This document shows positions 15,769 to 24,479 of a stretch of DNA of 64,000 bases, piece by piece; positions within the stretch are counted from its first letter, which is position 1; every line of letters starts with the position of its first letter. A program made the position numbers and the translations under genes. Location: assembly GCF_007829815.1 (NCBI RefSeq), contig NZ_VIWT01000001.1, forward strand, positions 620,001-684,000. Direction: 5' to 3'. Source of the DNA: Kitasatospora viridis (GTDB lineage: Bacteria > Actinomycetota > Actinomycetes > Streptomycetales > Streptomycetaceae). The notes below the pieces were generated by a model. It saw nothing but the letters and a program-made list of their open reading frames with translations. It searched no databases and was not told the origin of the DNA.

Positions 15769-16255
15769 CCCGCCGGACCAGCTTCCAGACCCGCTCCGCC
15801 CAGTCCTCCGCGTCGAACCGCCGCCCCACCAGCCAGTGCACGACGGTGAGTCGCACCCACTGCCACTTGAACCACGGCGGCAGGTGGCGGAACGGAATGA
15901 ACGTCAGCGCGTCCCCGATCGAGTCCGCCGCCGCGTCCCGGAACCCCAGCTCCCGCAGCCGGCCCCAGATCCCCGGCGACAGCCGCCCGAACATCCGGGT
16001 CATGTCCCCCGCTGCCACACACCCGTACCCGCGCAACGTCAGGTCGTCCGACCGCAGCGCCCGCTCGACGCGGGCCGCCACCGCCCCGAAGTCCGTGCAG
16101 TTGAACACCAGCCGGATCACGGCCGTCCCCACGTACGGATCCCCGCGCTCGAACCCCGCGTCGATTTCCTCCGGAGTCCGCAGGGCCGCCAACTTGCGAT
16201 CGCCGGCCTCCTTCGATTCGCGCGGCGGCTCCGAGCGGTACTCGCCGTCTTTCAC
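15755..16255 (-). CDS. Hypothetical protein
   Basis: 166 residues from GTG 16255, which has AGGA about eight bases upstream; an open frame continues to 16372, so a longer form is possible. No recognised domain. Visible features: charged N-terminus (EYRSEPPRESKEAGDRK), a segment of helical character TPEEIDAGFERGDPYVGTAV, a repeat-like helical stretch ARVERALRSDDLTLRGYG and a tryptophan-rich C-terminus PPWFKWQWVRLTVVHWLVG. Such sequences are sometimes labelled immunity proteins in actinomycetes, but nothing here proves that. No toxin gene is adjacent. Confidence 0.65.
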   Translation of the reverse strand: MKDGEYRSEPPRESKEAGDRKLAALRTPEEIDAGFERGDPYVGTAVIRLVFNCTDFGAVAARVERALRSDDLTLRGYGCVAAGDMTRMFGRLSPGIWGRLRELGFRDAAADSIGDALTFIPFRHLPPWFKWQWVRLTVVHWLVGRRFDAEDWAERVWKLVRRGGPR

Positions 16256-16454
16256 GTCCTCAATCCTCAGTCCGCTGTTTCCGCCAGATCCTCGTGGGTG
16301 ACTTCGCCCCAGGTCCGCCCTCATGGACGACTGGCTCGCCGCCATCAGAACGGAGACGTACGGCAGCACCACACGGCGAGGCTAGCTGGCGTGATCGGGT
16401 GAGCGGCACATCGGCCACCTGCTTTCGCAGCATTCGCTACGCAGCTGTGACCAG

Positions 16455-16655
16455 CTAAACGAGCCCGAACTCTCCTGCGCGCACGGACTCGATGAAGGCG
16501 CCGAACGCGGCAGCGGAGAAGACGAGGGCGCTGCCGTTGGGGTCCTTCGAGTCCCGGACAGGGACGACGCCAGCGAAACCGTCGGCGACTTCGATGCACG
16601 CGCCACCCTGCTGGCTGTGGGTCGACTTCCGCCACCGGGTCTGGGAGATGTCCAT
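16455..16655 (-). CDS. DUF397 small protein, copy 1
   Basis: 66 residues, start ATG 16655. The DUF397 pattern is complete: TRWRKSTHSQQGGACIEVA, then VPVRDSKDPNGSALVFSAAAF and a C-terminal FIESVRAGEFG. These small proteins accompany XRE regulators of the WhiJ/Scr1 kind. It is a near copy of the gene at 16880-17086 (most positions the same). Upstream of it there is only a scar of an XRE gene instead of a full one. Confidence 0.88.
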   Translation of the reverse strand: MDISQTRWRKSTHSQQGGACIEVADGFAGVVPVRDSKDPNGSALVFSAAAFGAFIESVRAGEFGLV

Positions 16656-16661
16656 AGTTAC

Positions 16662-16740
16662 CCACGTTCCTTCCGAGCAGCGTGAATGCGGCCGTCGGCA
16701 GCATGCCCACCTGCGGCCGACGGTAGTCCCTCGGCATGGC
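16662..16740 (-). pseudogene. Scar of an XRE-DUF5753 gene 3' end
   Basis: On the minus strand this stretch resembles the last 30 codons of the intact XRE gene (17083-17910): PRDYRRPQVG here against DRDYHRLQVG there, then a deletion of about 10 bp and an ending GGAAGGAAC that corresponds to CGAAAGGAAC. It directly precedes DUF397 copy 1, just as the intact XRE gene precedes copy 2. This indicates a tandem duplication of the XRE-DUF397 unit followed by loss of one XRE gene. Confidence 0.7.
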
Positions 16741-16879
16741 CGGCGCAGACACTTTTCGCGCGGCGCGGCGCGGCACCTCGGCTCGGGGACGGACCACGAC
16801 TATGGGCGAAAGCCCCGGCAGCCCGCTTCAGGGCCCACCGGGGTCTCAGCCTGTTGCTCCAGAGCGGCGCGCTGGGTCG
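16741..16879. other. Spacer between the two DUF397 units
   Basis: No gene or clear repeat seen; it has no obvious similarity to the rest of the XRE gene. Confidence 0.5.
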
Positions 16880-17086
16880 TCAGACCTCCCCGAACTCCCC
16901 TGCGCGCACCGACTCCACGAAGGCCCCGAACGCGGTGGTGGAGAAGACGAGGGCACCGCCCTCCGGGTCCTTCGAGTCACGGACGGGGACGACCCCGGGG
17001 AAGCCGTCAGCTACCTCGACGCACGCGCCCTGCTGCTGGCTGTGGGTCGACTTCCGCCAACGGGCCTGAGACATGTCCATACTCAC
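16880..17086 (-). CDS. DUF397 small protein, copy 2
   Basis: 68 residues, GTG at 17086 overlapping the stop of the XRE gene by four bases (GTGA); ATG at 17080 is the alternative start. Same pattern as copy 1: RWRKSTHSQQQGACVEVA and VPVRDSKDPEGGALVFSTTAF. In whiJ- and abaA-type loci of Streptomyces the small protein works with the XRE partner in control of development or antibiotic production; here the pairing is direct and coupled. Confidence 0.9.
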   Translation of the reverse strand: MSMDMSQARWRKSTHSQQQGACVEVADGFPGVVPVRDSKDPEGGALVFSTTAFGAFVESVRAGEFGEV

Positions 17087-17910
17087 TCAAGTTCCTTTCG
17101 AATAGCACGGAACACCTCGATAGATGCGGCTACCGACGACGCACCCACCTGAAGGCGATGGTAGTCCCTGTCCCAGGTCGTGAGGATGTTGAGATCACGT
17201 TGAACGTGGCCTTGGCCTACGGACTCCGAATAGCCGATCAAGCTCCGGTCAGAGAGCGTCAGAAGGTGCACCGGGAGTGCGAACGGACGGTCAGCACCCA
17301 TGGAGTACGGAGCTACTTGGATGATCATCCTCGCACTGCCGGCGTACTCCTCCAGGGCATCAAGCTGGCGAGCCATCAGCTCACGCCCACCCACGAGTCG
17401 GCGGATGCAGCTCTCGTCGAGCACGGCGTGAAGCATGGGTCCGTCAGCCGCGGCAAGACGTTGCTGTCGAGCCTGCAGATGTGCACACCAGCTGTCAGCC
17501 TCGTCCTGGGTGATGGTTCCTCGCCGAACCTGAGCGTCAGCCAGCGCGGCGGCGTACTCAGAGGTTTGAAGCAGACCCGGTATCACGCCGATCTCAAACG
17601 CTCGGATCTCTCGGGCCTTTGCCTCCTGTGCGGCGTACTCCTCGAAGCCGTCGAGCATGGACGCGCTTCGAACATCGCGATATCGATCAATGAACAGCGT
17701 CCCTGATCCGAACGCGGCGTCAACTCTTCTCGCAAAACGAGGCGTTGGAGGCTTCCGGCCAGTTTCCACCGCCGAAACGTGCGTCGCCGAATAGTCCGCA
17801 CGTTCGGCGAGCTCCTCCTGCGTCCATCCGCGCTCCTCGCGCGCAGCGCGTAGAGCAGCGCCGAAGGCTGCACGCGGCGATGTGGTCGGGTCCAACTCCA
17901 GGCGGTTCAA
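17083..17910 (-). CDS. XRE-family regulator with DUF5753 domain (WhiJ/Scr1 type)
   Basis: 275 residues. The HTH lies at about residues 14-70 (GWTQEELAERADYSATHVSAVETG). The DUF5753 C-terminal domain follows: IRAFEIGVIPGLLQTSEYAAAL (about 100-122), MLHAVLDESCIRRLVGG, and IIQVAPYSMGADRPFALPV. Codon usage is visibly less GC-biased than in neighbouring genes. The gene is divergent from the ATPase gene at 18011 and coupled to the DUF397 gene, which together reproduce the XRE-DUF397-ATPase cassette known from whiJ clusters. Confidence 0.92.
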   Translation of the reverse strand: MNRLELDPTTSPRAAFGAALRAAREERGWTQEELAERADYSATHVSAVETGRKPPTPRFARRVDAAFGSGTLFIDRYRDVRSASMLDGFEEYAAQEAKAREIRAFEIGVIPGLLQTSEYAAALADAQVRRGTITQDEADSWCAHLQARQQRLAAADGPMLHAVLDESCIRRLVGGRELMARQLDALEEYAGSARMIIQVAPYSMGADRPFALPVHLLTLSDRSLIGYSESVGQGHVQRDLNILTTWDRDYHRLQVGASSVAASIEVFRAIRKELE

Positions 17911-18010
17911 GATCTGTTGCTCCTTCCACTCCGACAGGTTGAAGGCACTCCGAGCATAGCGGCAAAGTGAGTGCCCTCGGTAGTGGATTCGCTACACAGC
18001 GGAGCGACGC

Positions 18011-18460
18011 ATGCCCAGACGTACACACACCCCCCAGCCGACGCTCGGACGTTCGCAGTGGCTGCCGTGCCACGGGAGCTCGGCCCGCCTGGCGCGCAGC
18101 ATGCTGCGGGCCCTGCTCAACGACCTGACGGACGTCGAACTCTACGGAGTCAGCGCAGAGTTGGTGGTCAGTGAGCTGATTGCCAACGCCGTGGTCCACG
18201 GCTCCAGATCCCCACAGACGCCGATCTTCGTGCGGCTCGAAGCGTCCGTCGACCGGCTGCGGGTCGAGGTGCACGACTCGACGCGGCACCTGCCGATCAT
18301 GCAGCCCGCGCATCCGGACGACGAATGCGGCAGGGGGTTGCGGCTCGTCGACCAGCTCGCCGCCGACTGGGGGCACAGCCTCGCTCGCGACGGCTCGGGC
18401 AAGCAGGTCTGGGCGATCGTCATGCCCGAGGGCCCGGAACCACTCCGCACGTCACCTTGA
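18011..18460 (+). CDS. HATPase_c anti-sigma/regulatory ATPase-like protein
   Basis: 149 residues, single GHKL ATP-binding domain: N-box VSELIANAVVHGS (about residues 52-64), G1 motif EVHDSTRHLP (with D for Mg-ATP), and G2 motif CGRGLRLVDQLAADWG (about 108-122). There is no kinase dimerisation domain, as in RsbW-like proteins and the ATPase partners of WhiJ loci. ATG 18011 has GGAG six bases upstream. Divergent from the XRE regulator with a 100-bp gap; followed closely by a 59-residue gene. Confidence 0.9.
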   Translation: MPRRTHTPQPTLGRSQWLPCHGSSARLARSMLRALLNDLTDVELYGVSAELVVSELIANAVVHGSRSPQTPIFVRLEASVDRLRVEVHDSTRHLPIMQPAHPDDECGRGLRLVDQLAADWGHSLARDGSGKQVWAIVMPEGPEPLRTSP

Positions 18461-18468
18461 GGAGCGAC

Positions 18469-18648
18469 ATGTCCAACTCCCCCACCCCCAAGGGCAGGCC
18501 CGGCCATGGCTCGCGGATCCTGGCGGCCATGGACAAGGCCCGGGCGCCGTACTCGGGTGTCGCCGGCCGGGTGGCGGCGCGGCTGGTCGCCGAGGACGAA
18601 GCGGCGGCGGCCGATGAGACCAACGGCGAGGAGGATGACCGTAGTTGA
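18469..18648 (+). CDS. Small hypothetical protein in WhiJ-like cassette
   Basis: 59 residues (SNSPTPKGRPGHGSRILAAM, then KARAPYSGVAGRVAARLVAE and an acidic tail DEAAAADETNGEEDDRS). GGAG lies five bases before ATG 18469, and the gene starts 8 bp after the stop of the ATPase gene. No domain recognised; the basic half followed by an acidic tail suggests a small adaptor rather than an enzyme. Confidence 0.7.
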   Translation: MSNSPTPKGRPGHGSRILAAMDKARAPYSGVAGRVAARLVAEDEAAAADETNGEEDDRS

Positions 18649-18665
18649 GCTCACGGTAGCGTGCC

Positions 18666-18701
18666 GCAGCCGCGGCGGCTCCCGAGAGCCACCGCGGCTG
18701 C
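18666..18701. terminator. 16-bp hairpin (one mismatch) between convergent genes
   Basis: Arms 18666-18681 and 18686-18701 pair at 15 of 16 positions with loop CCGA. It separates the 59-residue gene from the convergent sedolisin gene. Confidence 0.75.
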
Positions 18702-18761
18702 GTCGTCCGGCCGGGCCCCGCTCCCCATCAGGACCGGCCGGCGTTCATCGCTGACCGATCG

Positions 18762-20723
18762 TCAGCAGGCGCCCTGGTCGGACCAGGAGGACCAGGAGGC
18801 CGGGGCCCCCGGGGTCGCGCCGGTGGAGTACCAGGTGGACAGCCACTTGTGGCCGCCGTAGGAGACCTGGGCGCCCGGCACGTAGGAGGTGGTCGCGCTC
18901 CAGGCAGCCAAGGTGCCGCAACCGCCACCGCCCGAGGCGGCGATCGTCCAGGTGAAGCTCACCTGGTTGGTCGCGGTGCCGGAGTTGGCGATGACCGTGG
19001 CCGAGGTGCTGCCGGCCGTGGTCGGGGTGCCGCTGATCAGGCCGGTCGAGGAGTTGATCGACAGGCCGGCCGGCAGGCCGCTGGCACTGTAGGTCAGCGT
19101 CTTGCCGGCCGAGTCGGTGGCGCTGATCTGCAGCGAGGCGGCCGTGCCGACGGTGCCGCTCTGGTTGCCGGGGGCGGTGATGGTGACGGTCTCACCGGTC
19201 GGCTGGCTGCGGATCGCCCAGCCGAAGCTGGCGCTGCCGGATGCGGTGCCCGAACTCGCGGTCACCGTCGGGGAGTAGGTGTTGGAGGTGGTCGGAGTAC
19301 CGGTGATCAGGCCGGTCTTGGCGTTCACGCTCAGGCCCGGCGGCAGGCCGGTGGCGCTCCAGGTGACGGACTTGCCGGCCGAGTCGGTGGCCTGCAGCTG
19401 CACCGAGACGGGGCTGCCGACGGTGTCGATCCGCTGGCCCGGGTTGGTCACCGTGACCTGCTCGGCGGCGGAGCCCGCCGGGGTGAAGCCGCTGGTGCCG
19501 TTCGGGGTGCCCCAGCCGGTCGGGCCGTCGTAGCCCGGGCCGGCGGTGCAGAAGTAGGACGGCGAGCAGCTGCCGTTGTTGCCGCTGGTCACGTCGTTGA
19601 AGCTGCTGGTGTGCGCGTACGGGTAGGCGTTGGCCTGGTCGCCCGCGTTCGGGGCGCCGGCCAGTGCCCAGACCGAGGCGATGATCGGGGAGGCCGCGCT
19701 GGTGCCGCCGTAGACGGCCCAGCCGCTGCCGCCGTAGGTCTGGTAGACGGCCACACCGGTCGCGGGGTCGGCGACGGCGGAGACGTCGGTCTCCATCCGG
19801 TTCTGGCAGCCCGTGTCGTGCTGGAAGCTGGGCTTGGCGATGTAGGCGGAGCAGCCGGAGCCGGTGCCCTCGCTGGCGCTGGTGTTCCAGACCGACTCGC
19901 TCCAGCCGCGGGCGCTGGAGTCCCGGGTCAGCGAGGTGCCGCCGACCGCGGTGACGTACTGCGAGGTGGCCGGGAACTCGGCGCCGTAGTTGGAGTCGCC
20001 CGCGCTGGCCGTGATGGCCACGCCCGGGTGGTTGAAGTACTGCGCGTCCGCGCTGGGGGTGGTGGAGTCCTCGGAACCGCCGTAGCTGTTCGAGACGAAC
20101 TTGGCGCCCTGGGCGACGGCCTGGTTGACCGCGGCGCCGAGGTCGCTCATGTTCGCCGAGGCGGCCTCCACCAGCAGGATGTGGCAGTTCGGGCAGACCG
20201 CGCTGACCATGTCGACGTCCAGCGAGATCTCGCCGGCCCAACCGGTGTCGGGCGTCGGGTAGTTGCTGCCGCCGTTCTCGTCGATCTTGCGGAAGCAGCC
20301 GTTCGCGGTGGTGCAGGCGGGCAGGCCGTACTGGCTGCGGTAGGCGGCCAGGTCGGACTCGGCGTTCGGGTCGTCCTGGGCGTCGACGATCGCCACGGTC
20401 TGGCCGGAGCCGCCGCTGGGCAGGTTGTAGGCGCTGGTCAGGTCGCTCGGGCCGAAGCCCGAGGGTGCGGCGTTGGGGGCCAATCCGTTCTGGCCCAGCG
20501 CGTGCGGGTGCAGGTCGGTGCGCTTGAGTGCGAGGCAGGCCTCCTCGCCGGGCTGGGTCGGCGCGGCGCAGGACCGCTCGACCGAGACCTGCCCGGCGGT
20601 GGCCGGGGTGGCGGCGGAGGCAACGGGGGTGAAGCCGGCGACGGCGGTGACCAGCAGGCCCAGCGCGGAGAGCGGGGCGAGCAGGGCGGACCGGGCAGGG
20701 CGTTCCGAATGGTGCATGGCCAC
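18762..20723 (-). CDS. Secreted S53 (sedolisin-like) peptidase with Ig-like and chitin-binding-type domains
   Basis: 653 residues from GTG 20723 (AAAGGAG five bases upstream; an ATG two codons later is the alternative). A signal peptide is clear (ALLAPLSALGLLVTAVAGF, then ASAA). The catalytic domain (about 45-390) shows the acidic pair in GWAGEISLDVDM, an ITASAGDSNYG stretch and the serine motif VYGGTSAASPIIASVWALAG. Two He_PIG/Ig-like repeats follow (each with SATGLPPGLS or SASGLPAGLS and LITGTP or LISGTP), then a small C-terminal module AWSATTSYVPGAQVSYGGHKW resembling CBM5/12 chitin-binding domains. No propeptide of the usual 150-190 residues is evident, so it may not need long-range activation. 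Confidence 0.88.
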   Translation of the reverse strand: MAMHHSERPARSALLAPLSALGLLVTAVAGFTPVASAATPATAGQVSVERSCAAPTQPGEEACLALKRTDLHPHALGQNGLAPNAAPSGFGPSDLTSAYNLPSGGSGQTVAIVDAQDDPNAESDLAAYRSQYGLPACTTANGCFRKIDENGGSNYPTPDTGWAGEISLDVDMVSAVCPNCHILLVEAASANMSDLGAAVNQAVAQGAKFVSNSYGGSEDSTTPSADAQYFNHPGVAITASAGDSNYGAEFPATSQYVTAVGGTSLTRDSSARGWSESVWNTSASEGTGSGCSAYIAKPSFQHDTGCQNRMETDVSAVADPATGVAVYQTYGGSGWAVYGGTSAASPIIASVWALAGAPNAGDQANAYPYAHTSSFNDVTSGNNGSCSPSYFCTAGPGYDGPTGWGTPNGTSGFTPAGSAAEQVTVTNPGQRIDTVGSPVSVQLQATDSAGKSVTWSATGLPPGLSVNAKTGLITGTPTTSNTYSPTVTASSGTASGSASFGWAIRSQPTGETVTITAPGNQSGTVGTAASLQISATDSAGKTLTYSASGLPAGLSINSSTGLISGTPTTAGSTSATVIANSGTATNQVSFTWTIAASGGGGCGTLAAWSATTSYVPGAQVSYGGHKWLSTWYSTGATPGAPASWSSWSDQGAC

Positions 20724-20913
20724 TCGGACTCCTTTCCTGACGTGGCCCCTGGGTGGGGGCGGGACCGGGCTCGCCAGGCGGGGTCGCCCGCGAGCGCGCC
20801 CCGCGGCGGCCTGCCTGAGGGCAGCGCGGAACGGCGGCCGGGGCGACCGCAGCGGGGAGGGTGACGCGGGGGGTGCGGGGAGGGGTGGGGGGTGCATCCC
20901 GCGTCGAGCCGAA

Positions 20914-20942
20914 AACGTAGCCCGTGGGCCGGACACGGTCAA
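20914..20942 (-). promoter_or_regulatory. Promoter of the sedolisin gene
   Basis: On the minus strand TTGACC (20942-20937) and TACGTT (20919-20914) are spaced exactly 17 bp, a good sigma-HrdB-type match. Transcription would begin near 20907, giving a leader of about 185 bases ahead of the start codon. Confidence 0.6.
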
Positions 20943-20959
20943 TGAATCGCAGTCAGCAA

Positions 20960-21004
20960 CCCACCCTTGCCCTTCGCTTGCAAAGTCCGGAGCCCACCCT
21001 TGCC
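20960..21004. repeat. 12-bp direct repeat
   Basis: CCCACCCTTGCC occurs at 20960-20971 and again at 20993-21004, 33 bp apart, between the sedolisin promoter and the end of the LuxR gene. Function not known. Confidence 0.6.
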
Positions 21005-21005
21005 G

Positions 21006-23759
21006 TCACCCGCGGGCCGCCGGCCGACGCTCGGCCAGGCCCCGGCGCTCCATCAGCCCGCTGCGGTCCCGGACGCCGAACCTGCGGTAGAGCCTGGTCA
21101 GTCCGGCCTCGACCGACTTGACCGAGACGTGGAGCGCGGCGGCGATCTGCCGGTTGGTCGCCCCGCCCCGCACCAGCTGGACGATCTGCCGCTCCAGCTC
21201 GGTGAGTTCGGTGCTCGGCCCGTCCAGCCGGAGCAGCCGCTCGCGGGCGTACGCCGCCCAGGGCAGGCAGTGCGCGGCGGTGAACGCCTGGAGTGCGGTG
21301 GCGAGTTCGGCCCGGGCGGCGGCCCGGCGGCGGGACCGGCGCTCCAACTCGGCCAGCGCGAGCCGGGCCCGGGCGGCCTCCAGCGGATAGGGGTGGCCGG
21401 CCGGCAGTTCGGCGCGCAGCCGGTCGGCGGCCCCGCGCGGGTCGCCGGCCAGGCCGGCCAGCACCGCCTCGGCCCGGGCCAGGCCGAGCAGGATCACCCG
21501 CCGGTCCAGGCGGGCCGCCTCGGCCCGGGCCTCGGCCAGCACCGTGGCGGCCCGCTCGGCCTGGCCGGCCAGTGCCAGGGCCTCCACCAGGTCGGCGTCC
21601 ACCAGGAAGAGCGCGGGGTCGGTGTAGCCCAGCCCGCGCAGCAACTCCCGGCAGCGGAGCAGGTGTTCGGCCGCCTGCGGGATCCGGCCGGCCAGCAGGT
21701 CGGCCCGCCCGCGCAGGCCCAGCGCATAGGCCGACCACTCGGTGTCGTCGGCCTGCTGACCGGCCCGCAGCGCGGCGTCGGCCAGCTCGGTGGCCCGCTC
21801 CACGGTGCCGCCGTTCAGCTCGGCGGCGGCGCTGAGCACCAGGCCGGGGCCGGGGGTCGGGCCGAGCTCCAGCCGCAGCCGGCCGCCGGCCAGCCCGACC
21901 TGGTGGGCCTCGGCACACCGGCCGGCCCGCTCGTGCACCGAGGCGGCCAGGTGCAGCACCTGGCCCAGGTCCTTGACCCGGCCGGCGGCCTCGACGTCCG
22001 CGCGCAGCCGGTTGACCGCCTCGATCGCCTCGGCCGTCTCGCCGCCGCGCAGCAGGCTGATCACCAGGCAGCAGCGCAGTTGCACCCCGGCGGCGGTGAT
22101 CGCGGCGGCCGGGCGGCCGGCGGAGAGCGCGCCGGCCCGGCGCAGCGCGGGCAGCACCCGCTCGGGGGCGAGCTGCATCTCGATGGGGGCGCGCAGCGCG
22201 ATCACCTCGATCTGCTGGTCGAGGTCGCCGCTGCGCTCGGCGTGGTACTCGGCCTCGGCCAGCACGGCCAGGCCGTACTCGGTGCGTCCGGTGCAGAGCG
22301 CGTGGTCGGCGCGGGCGATCTGCACGGCGGCGCGCAGCCGGGGCTGCCCGGCGGCGTCGGCCTCGGCGGCGTCCAGCAGCGCGGGCACCCCGGCCCGGTC
22401 GTTGCCGGCCAGTTCGACCAGCAGCAGGCGGGCCCCGACCCGGGCGGCCGGGTCGGGGCCGTGCAGCACCGCGGCGCAGGCCTGCTTGGCGGTGTCCAGC
22501 AGGCCTGCGTCGTGCGCGTGGCGGGCCGCGGCGAGCAGCCGCTCGGCGGCGAGGTCGCCCTGCTCGGCGGGGGTGCGGTCGGCGGCCAGCTGGGAGAGTT
22601 CGGCGGCCAGCGCGGGGGCGCCGCGGTGCACGGCGACCTGGGCGGCGGCGGCGAGTTCGGCGGCCAGCGCGGCGCCCCGGTCGGGGCTGGCCAGCGCCCG
22701 GTGCCGGGCCCGCTCCAGCGGATCGCCCAGCTGCTCGGCCAACTGGGCGTGGCAGTCGCGGCGTTGCCGCTCGGTCGCGTCGGCGTAGATGATCTCGCGC
22801 AACAGCGGGTGGGCGAACCGGAGTTCGCCGCCGAGGCCGCGGGTGAGCACGCCGGCCGCGAGCGCGGCGGCGAGCGCCTCGCGCTGCTCGGGCGCCTCGG
22901 GCGGGTGCGGGCGGGCGGCGGCCGCGAGCAGCAGCAGGGCGCAGACCGCCTGCTCCGGCAGCGCGGCCAGCCGGTCGGCGAGCAGGCCGCGCAGCCGGCC
23001 GGGCACGGGGAGCGGATCGTCGGGGCTCGGCGGGCTCGGGGCACGGCGGGCGGCTCTGGCCAACTCCATGGCGTAGTAAGGGTTTCCGCCGCTGGCCGCC
23101 TGGATCCGCTCGGAGTTGGCGGCGCCGGGGGTGATGCCGAGCCTGGCCCAGAGCAGCTCGCCGATCACCGGCCCGGGCAGGGTGGCGACCGGCAGCTCGG
23201 TGCGCGGCTCGGGCAGCAGCTCCAGGCAGCCGGGCTCGCCCCCGTCGGCCACCCGCTCGGTGGCCGCCACCTTGATCCGGTGGCCCGTCAGACGGCGGGC
23301 GGCGAAGGCCAGCACCTCGGCGCTGGCCGCGTCCAGGCAGTTCACGTCGTCCAGCACCAGCAGCACCGGCTGCCGCTCGGCGAGCGCCCGCAGCAGCTCC
23401 AGCACGGCCACCCGGATGGCCAGTTGGTCGGTCGGCCGCCCGTCGCCGGGAGTGCGCAGCAGCGCCACGTCGAGCACCGCGCGCAGGTGCGGGGCGAGCA
23501 GCCCGGGCCGCTCGGCGATCGCCCGGGCGAACAGGTCGTAGAGCGCCAGGTAGGGCAGCGCCGCCTCGGTGGCCGAGGAGTTGGCCCGCAGCACCAACTC
23601 CCCGGCAGCGGCCGCCTGCCCGGCCAGCACCTCCAACACCGCCGACTTCCCGATCCCGGCCGGCCCGGTCAGCAGCACTCCCCCACCACCATCGGCCAGC
23701 CCGGCCCGACACCGGTCGAGCAGCTCGTCACGGCCCAGCAGCGCCCACTCCTCGCTCAT
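21006..23759 (-). CDS. LAL-type LuxR family regulator (large ATP-binding regulator)
   Basis: 917 residues. N-terminal AAA-like NTPase with Walker A GPAGIGKSAVL (about residues 31-42) and Walker B VLLVLDDVNCLDA (about 131-144); a long helical middle region with TPR-like character; and a C-terminal LuxR HTH TELERQIVQLVRGGATNRQIAAALHVS (about 845-870). LAL proteins are pathway regulators in streptomycetes, often of antibiotic clusters, but no biosynthetic cluster lies beside it. Nearest possible targets are the divergently located VapBC genes or the sedolisin gene. Confidence 0.93.
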   Translation of the reverse strand: MSEEWALLGRDELLDRCRAGLADGGGGVLLTGPAGIGKSAVLEVLAGQAAAAGELVLRANSSATEAALPYLALYDLFARAIAERPGLLAPHLRAVLDVALLRTPGDGRPTDQLAIRVAVLELLRALAERQPVLLVLDDVNCLDAASAEVLAFAARRLTGHRIKVAATERVADGGEPGCLELLPEPRTELPVATLPGPVIGELLWARLGITPGAANSERIQAASGGNPYYAMELARAARRAPSPPSPDDPLPVPGRLRGLLADRLAALPEQAVCALLLLAAAARPHPPEAPEQREALAAALAAGVLTRGLGGELRFAHPLLREIIYADATERQRRDCHAQLAEQLGDPLERARHRALASPDRGAALAAELAAAAQVAVHRGAPALAAELSQLAADRTPAEQGDLAAERLLAAARHAHDAGLLDTAKQACAAVLHGPDPAARVGARLLLVELAGNDRAGVPALLDAAEADAAGQPRLRAAVQIARADHALCTGRTEYGLAVLAEAEYHAERSGDLDQQIEVIALRAPIEMQLAPERVLPALRRAGALSAGRPAAAITAAGVQLRCCLVISLLRGGETAEAIEAVNRLRADVEAAGRVKDLGQVLHLAASVHERAGRCAEAHQVGLAGGRLRLELGPTPGPGLVLSAAAELNGGTVERATELADAALRAGQQADDTEWSAYALGLRGRADLLAGRIPQAAEHLLRCRELLRGLGYTDPALFLVDADLVEALALAGQAERAATVLAEARAEAARLDRRVILLGLARAEAVLAGLAGDPRGAADRLRAELPAGHPYPLEAARARLALAELERRSRRRAAARAELATALQAFTAAHCLPWAAYARERLLRLDGPSTELTELERQIVQLVRGGATNRQIAAALHVSVKSVEAGLTRLYRRFGVRDRSGLMERRGLAERRPAARG

Positions 23760-23816
23760 GGAGGGAAGTTTCCCCCCAGGGCGCGCAATGGTCTAGGCCT
23801 ATATGCCGCCTGATGG

Positions 23817-24209
23817 TCAGACAGTCCGAATGACGAGCCCCGGTTTGACGTCGGCGGCGTCGGCGAGACGGCGGATGTCACCGGGGTCGGAGGTCCAGAT
23901 CGTCGCCCCCAGGAGCGCGGCCATGGCGACCACCGTCGCATCGACGACGTCGGAGGTGCCGGACTTGCCACACAAGGTGCCGGCGGCCTTGGCGATCTCC
24001 AGGCGGACGGGCTCGATGCGGCAACTGGAGAGGATGTGGCCGAGGCGGACCTGTCGGCGGCCATCCCGCCAGGCTTGGCTGACCACGACGGCCGGGACAT
24101 GGATGTCCCGGCCTTCCTCCAACGCCATGGCGTGCCGGACCCACATCCGCCGGTCGTTGTTGTCGAGGGCGATCAGGGCGCCGGCGTCGTAGACGTAAGG
24201 GATGCTCAT
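23817..24209 (-). CDS. vapC: PIN-domain toxin (VapC type)
   Basis: 130 residues. The PIN acidic residues are visible: D in YVYDAGALIALD (about residue 8), E in RLEIAKAAG (about 70), and D in SDVVDATVVAMAALLG and TSDPGDIRRLA. PIN toxins are Mg-dependent RNases that cleave tRNA or rRNA. The start overlaps the stop of the antitoxin gene by four bases (ATGA), the usual toxin-antitoxin layout. Confidence 0.9.
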   Translation of the reverse strand: MSIPYVYDAGALIALDNNDRRMWVRHAMALEEGRDIHVPAVVVSQAWRDGRRQVRLGHILSSCRIEPVRLEIAKAAGTLCGKSGTSDVVDATVVAMAALLGATIWTSDPGDIRRLADAADVKPGLVIRTV

Positions 24210-24472
24210 ACAGCGCCGGCCCCCGTGCCGCCGAGGTACTCCGCGTCAGCGGCAGCCATCTCCGCGCGCGCGGCGGCCAGCTCCTCGGGGGTGAAGGCGC
24301 CGTGCTCCTCCTGCCAGTCGGCCACCACGGCAAGCCCGATGCGGATCCGCATTTCGCGCTCGGCCGCACTGGCGACCAATCGGGAGAGCGGTATCCCCGC
24401 CTCCTTCGCCGCGGCACTCAAGGCCTCGACGAGTCCCTCTTCCAGCGTGATCGTCACCTTCTTGGTAGCCAT
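24206..24472 (-). CDS. vapB: Ribbon-helix-helix antitoxin (VapB type)
   Basis: 88 residues with a ribbon-helix-helix start (ATKKVTITLEEGLVEAL) at residues 1-45 and a C-terminal acidic tail (FTPEELAAARAEMAAADAEYL) that would wrap the PIN toxin. Coupled to vapC. A palindromic operator lies just upstream (24480-24495), consistent with autoregulation by the VapBC complex. Confidence 0.9.
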   Translation of the reverse strand: MATKKVTITLEEGLVEALSAAAKEAGIPLSRLVASAAEREMRIRIGLAVVADWQEEHGAFTPEELAAARAEMAAADAEYLGGTGAGAV

Positions 24473-24479
24473 ACATCCA

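Noticed and set aside
18011-18648. ATPase and 59-residue gene as a two-component kinase
   Set aside because: No dimerisation/phosphoacceptor domain; the GHKL domain alone fits anti-sigma-type proteins of WhiJ loci.
20953-23712. Very long open frames opposite the LuxR gene (minus and plus strands)
   Set aside because: They mirror the GC-rich third positions of the real gene in another frame, are Arg/Gly/Ala/Pro-rich and show no domain.
23763-23774. GGGAA-GT-TTCCC palindrome before the LuxR gene
   Set aside because: Short, and lies where the ribosome site would be; insufficient to call an operator.
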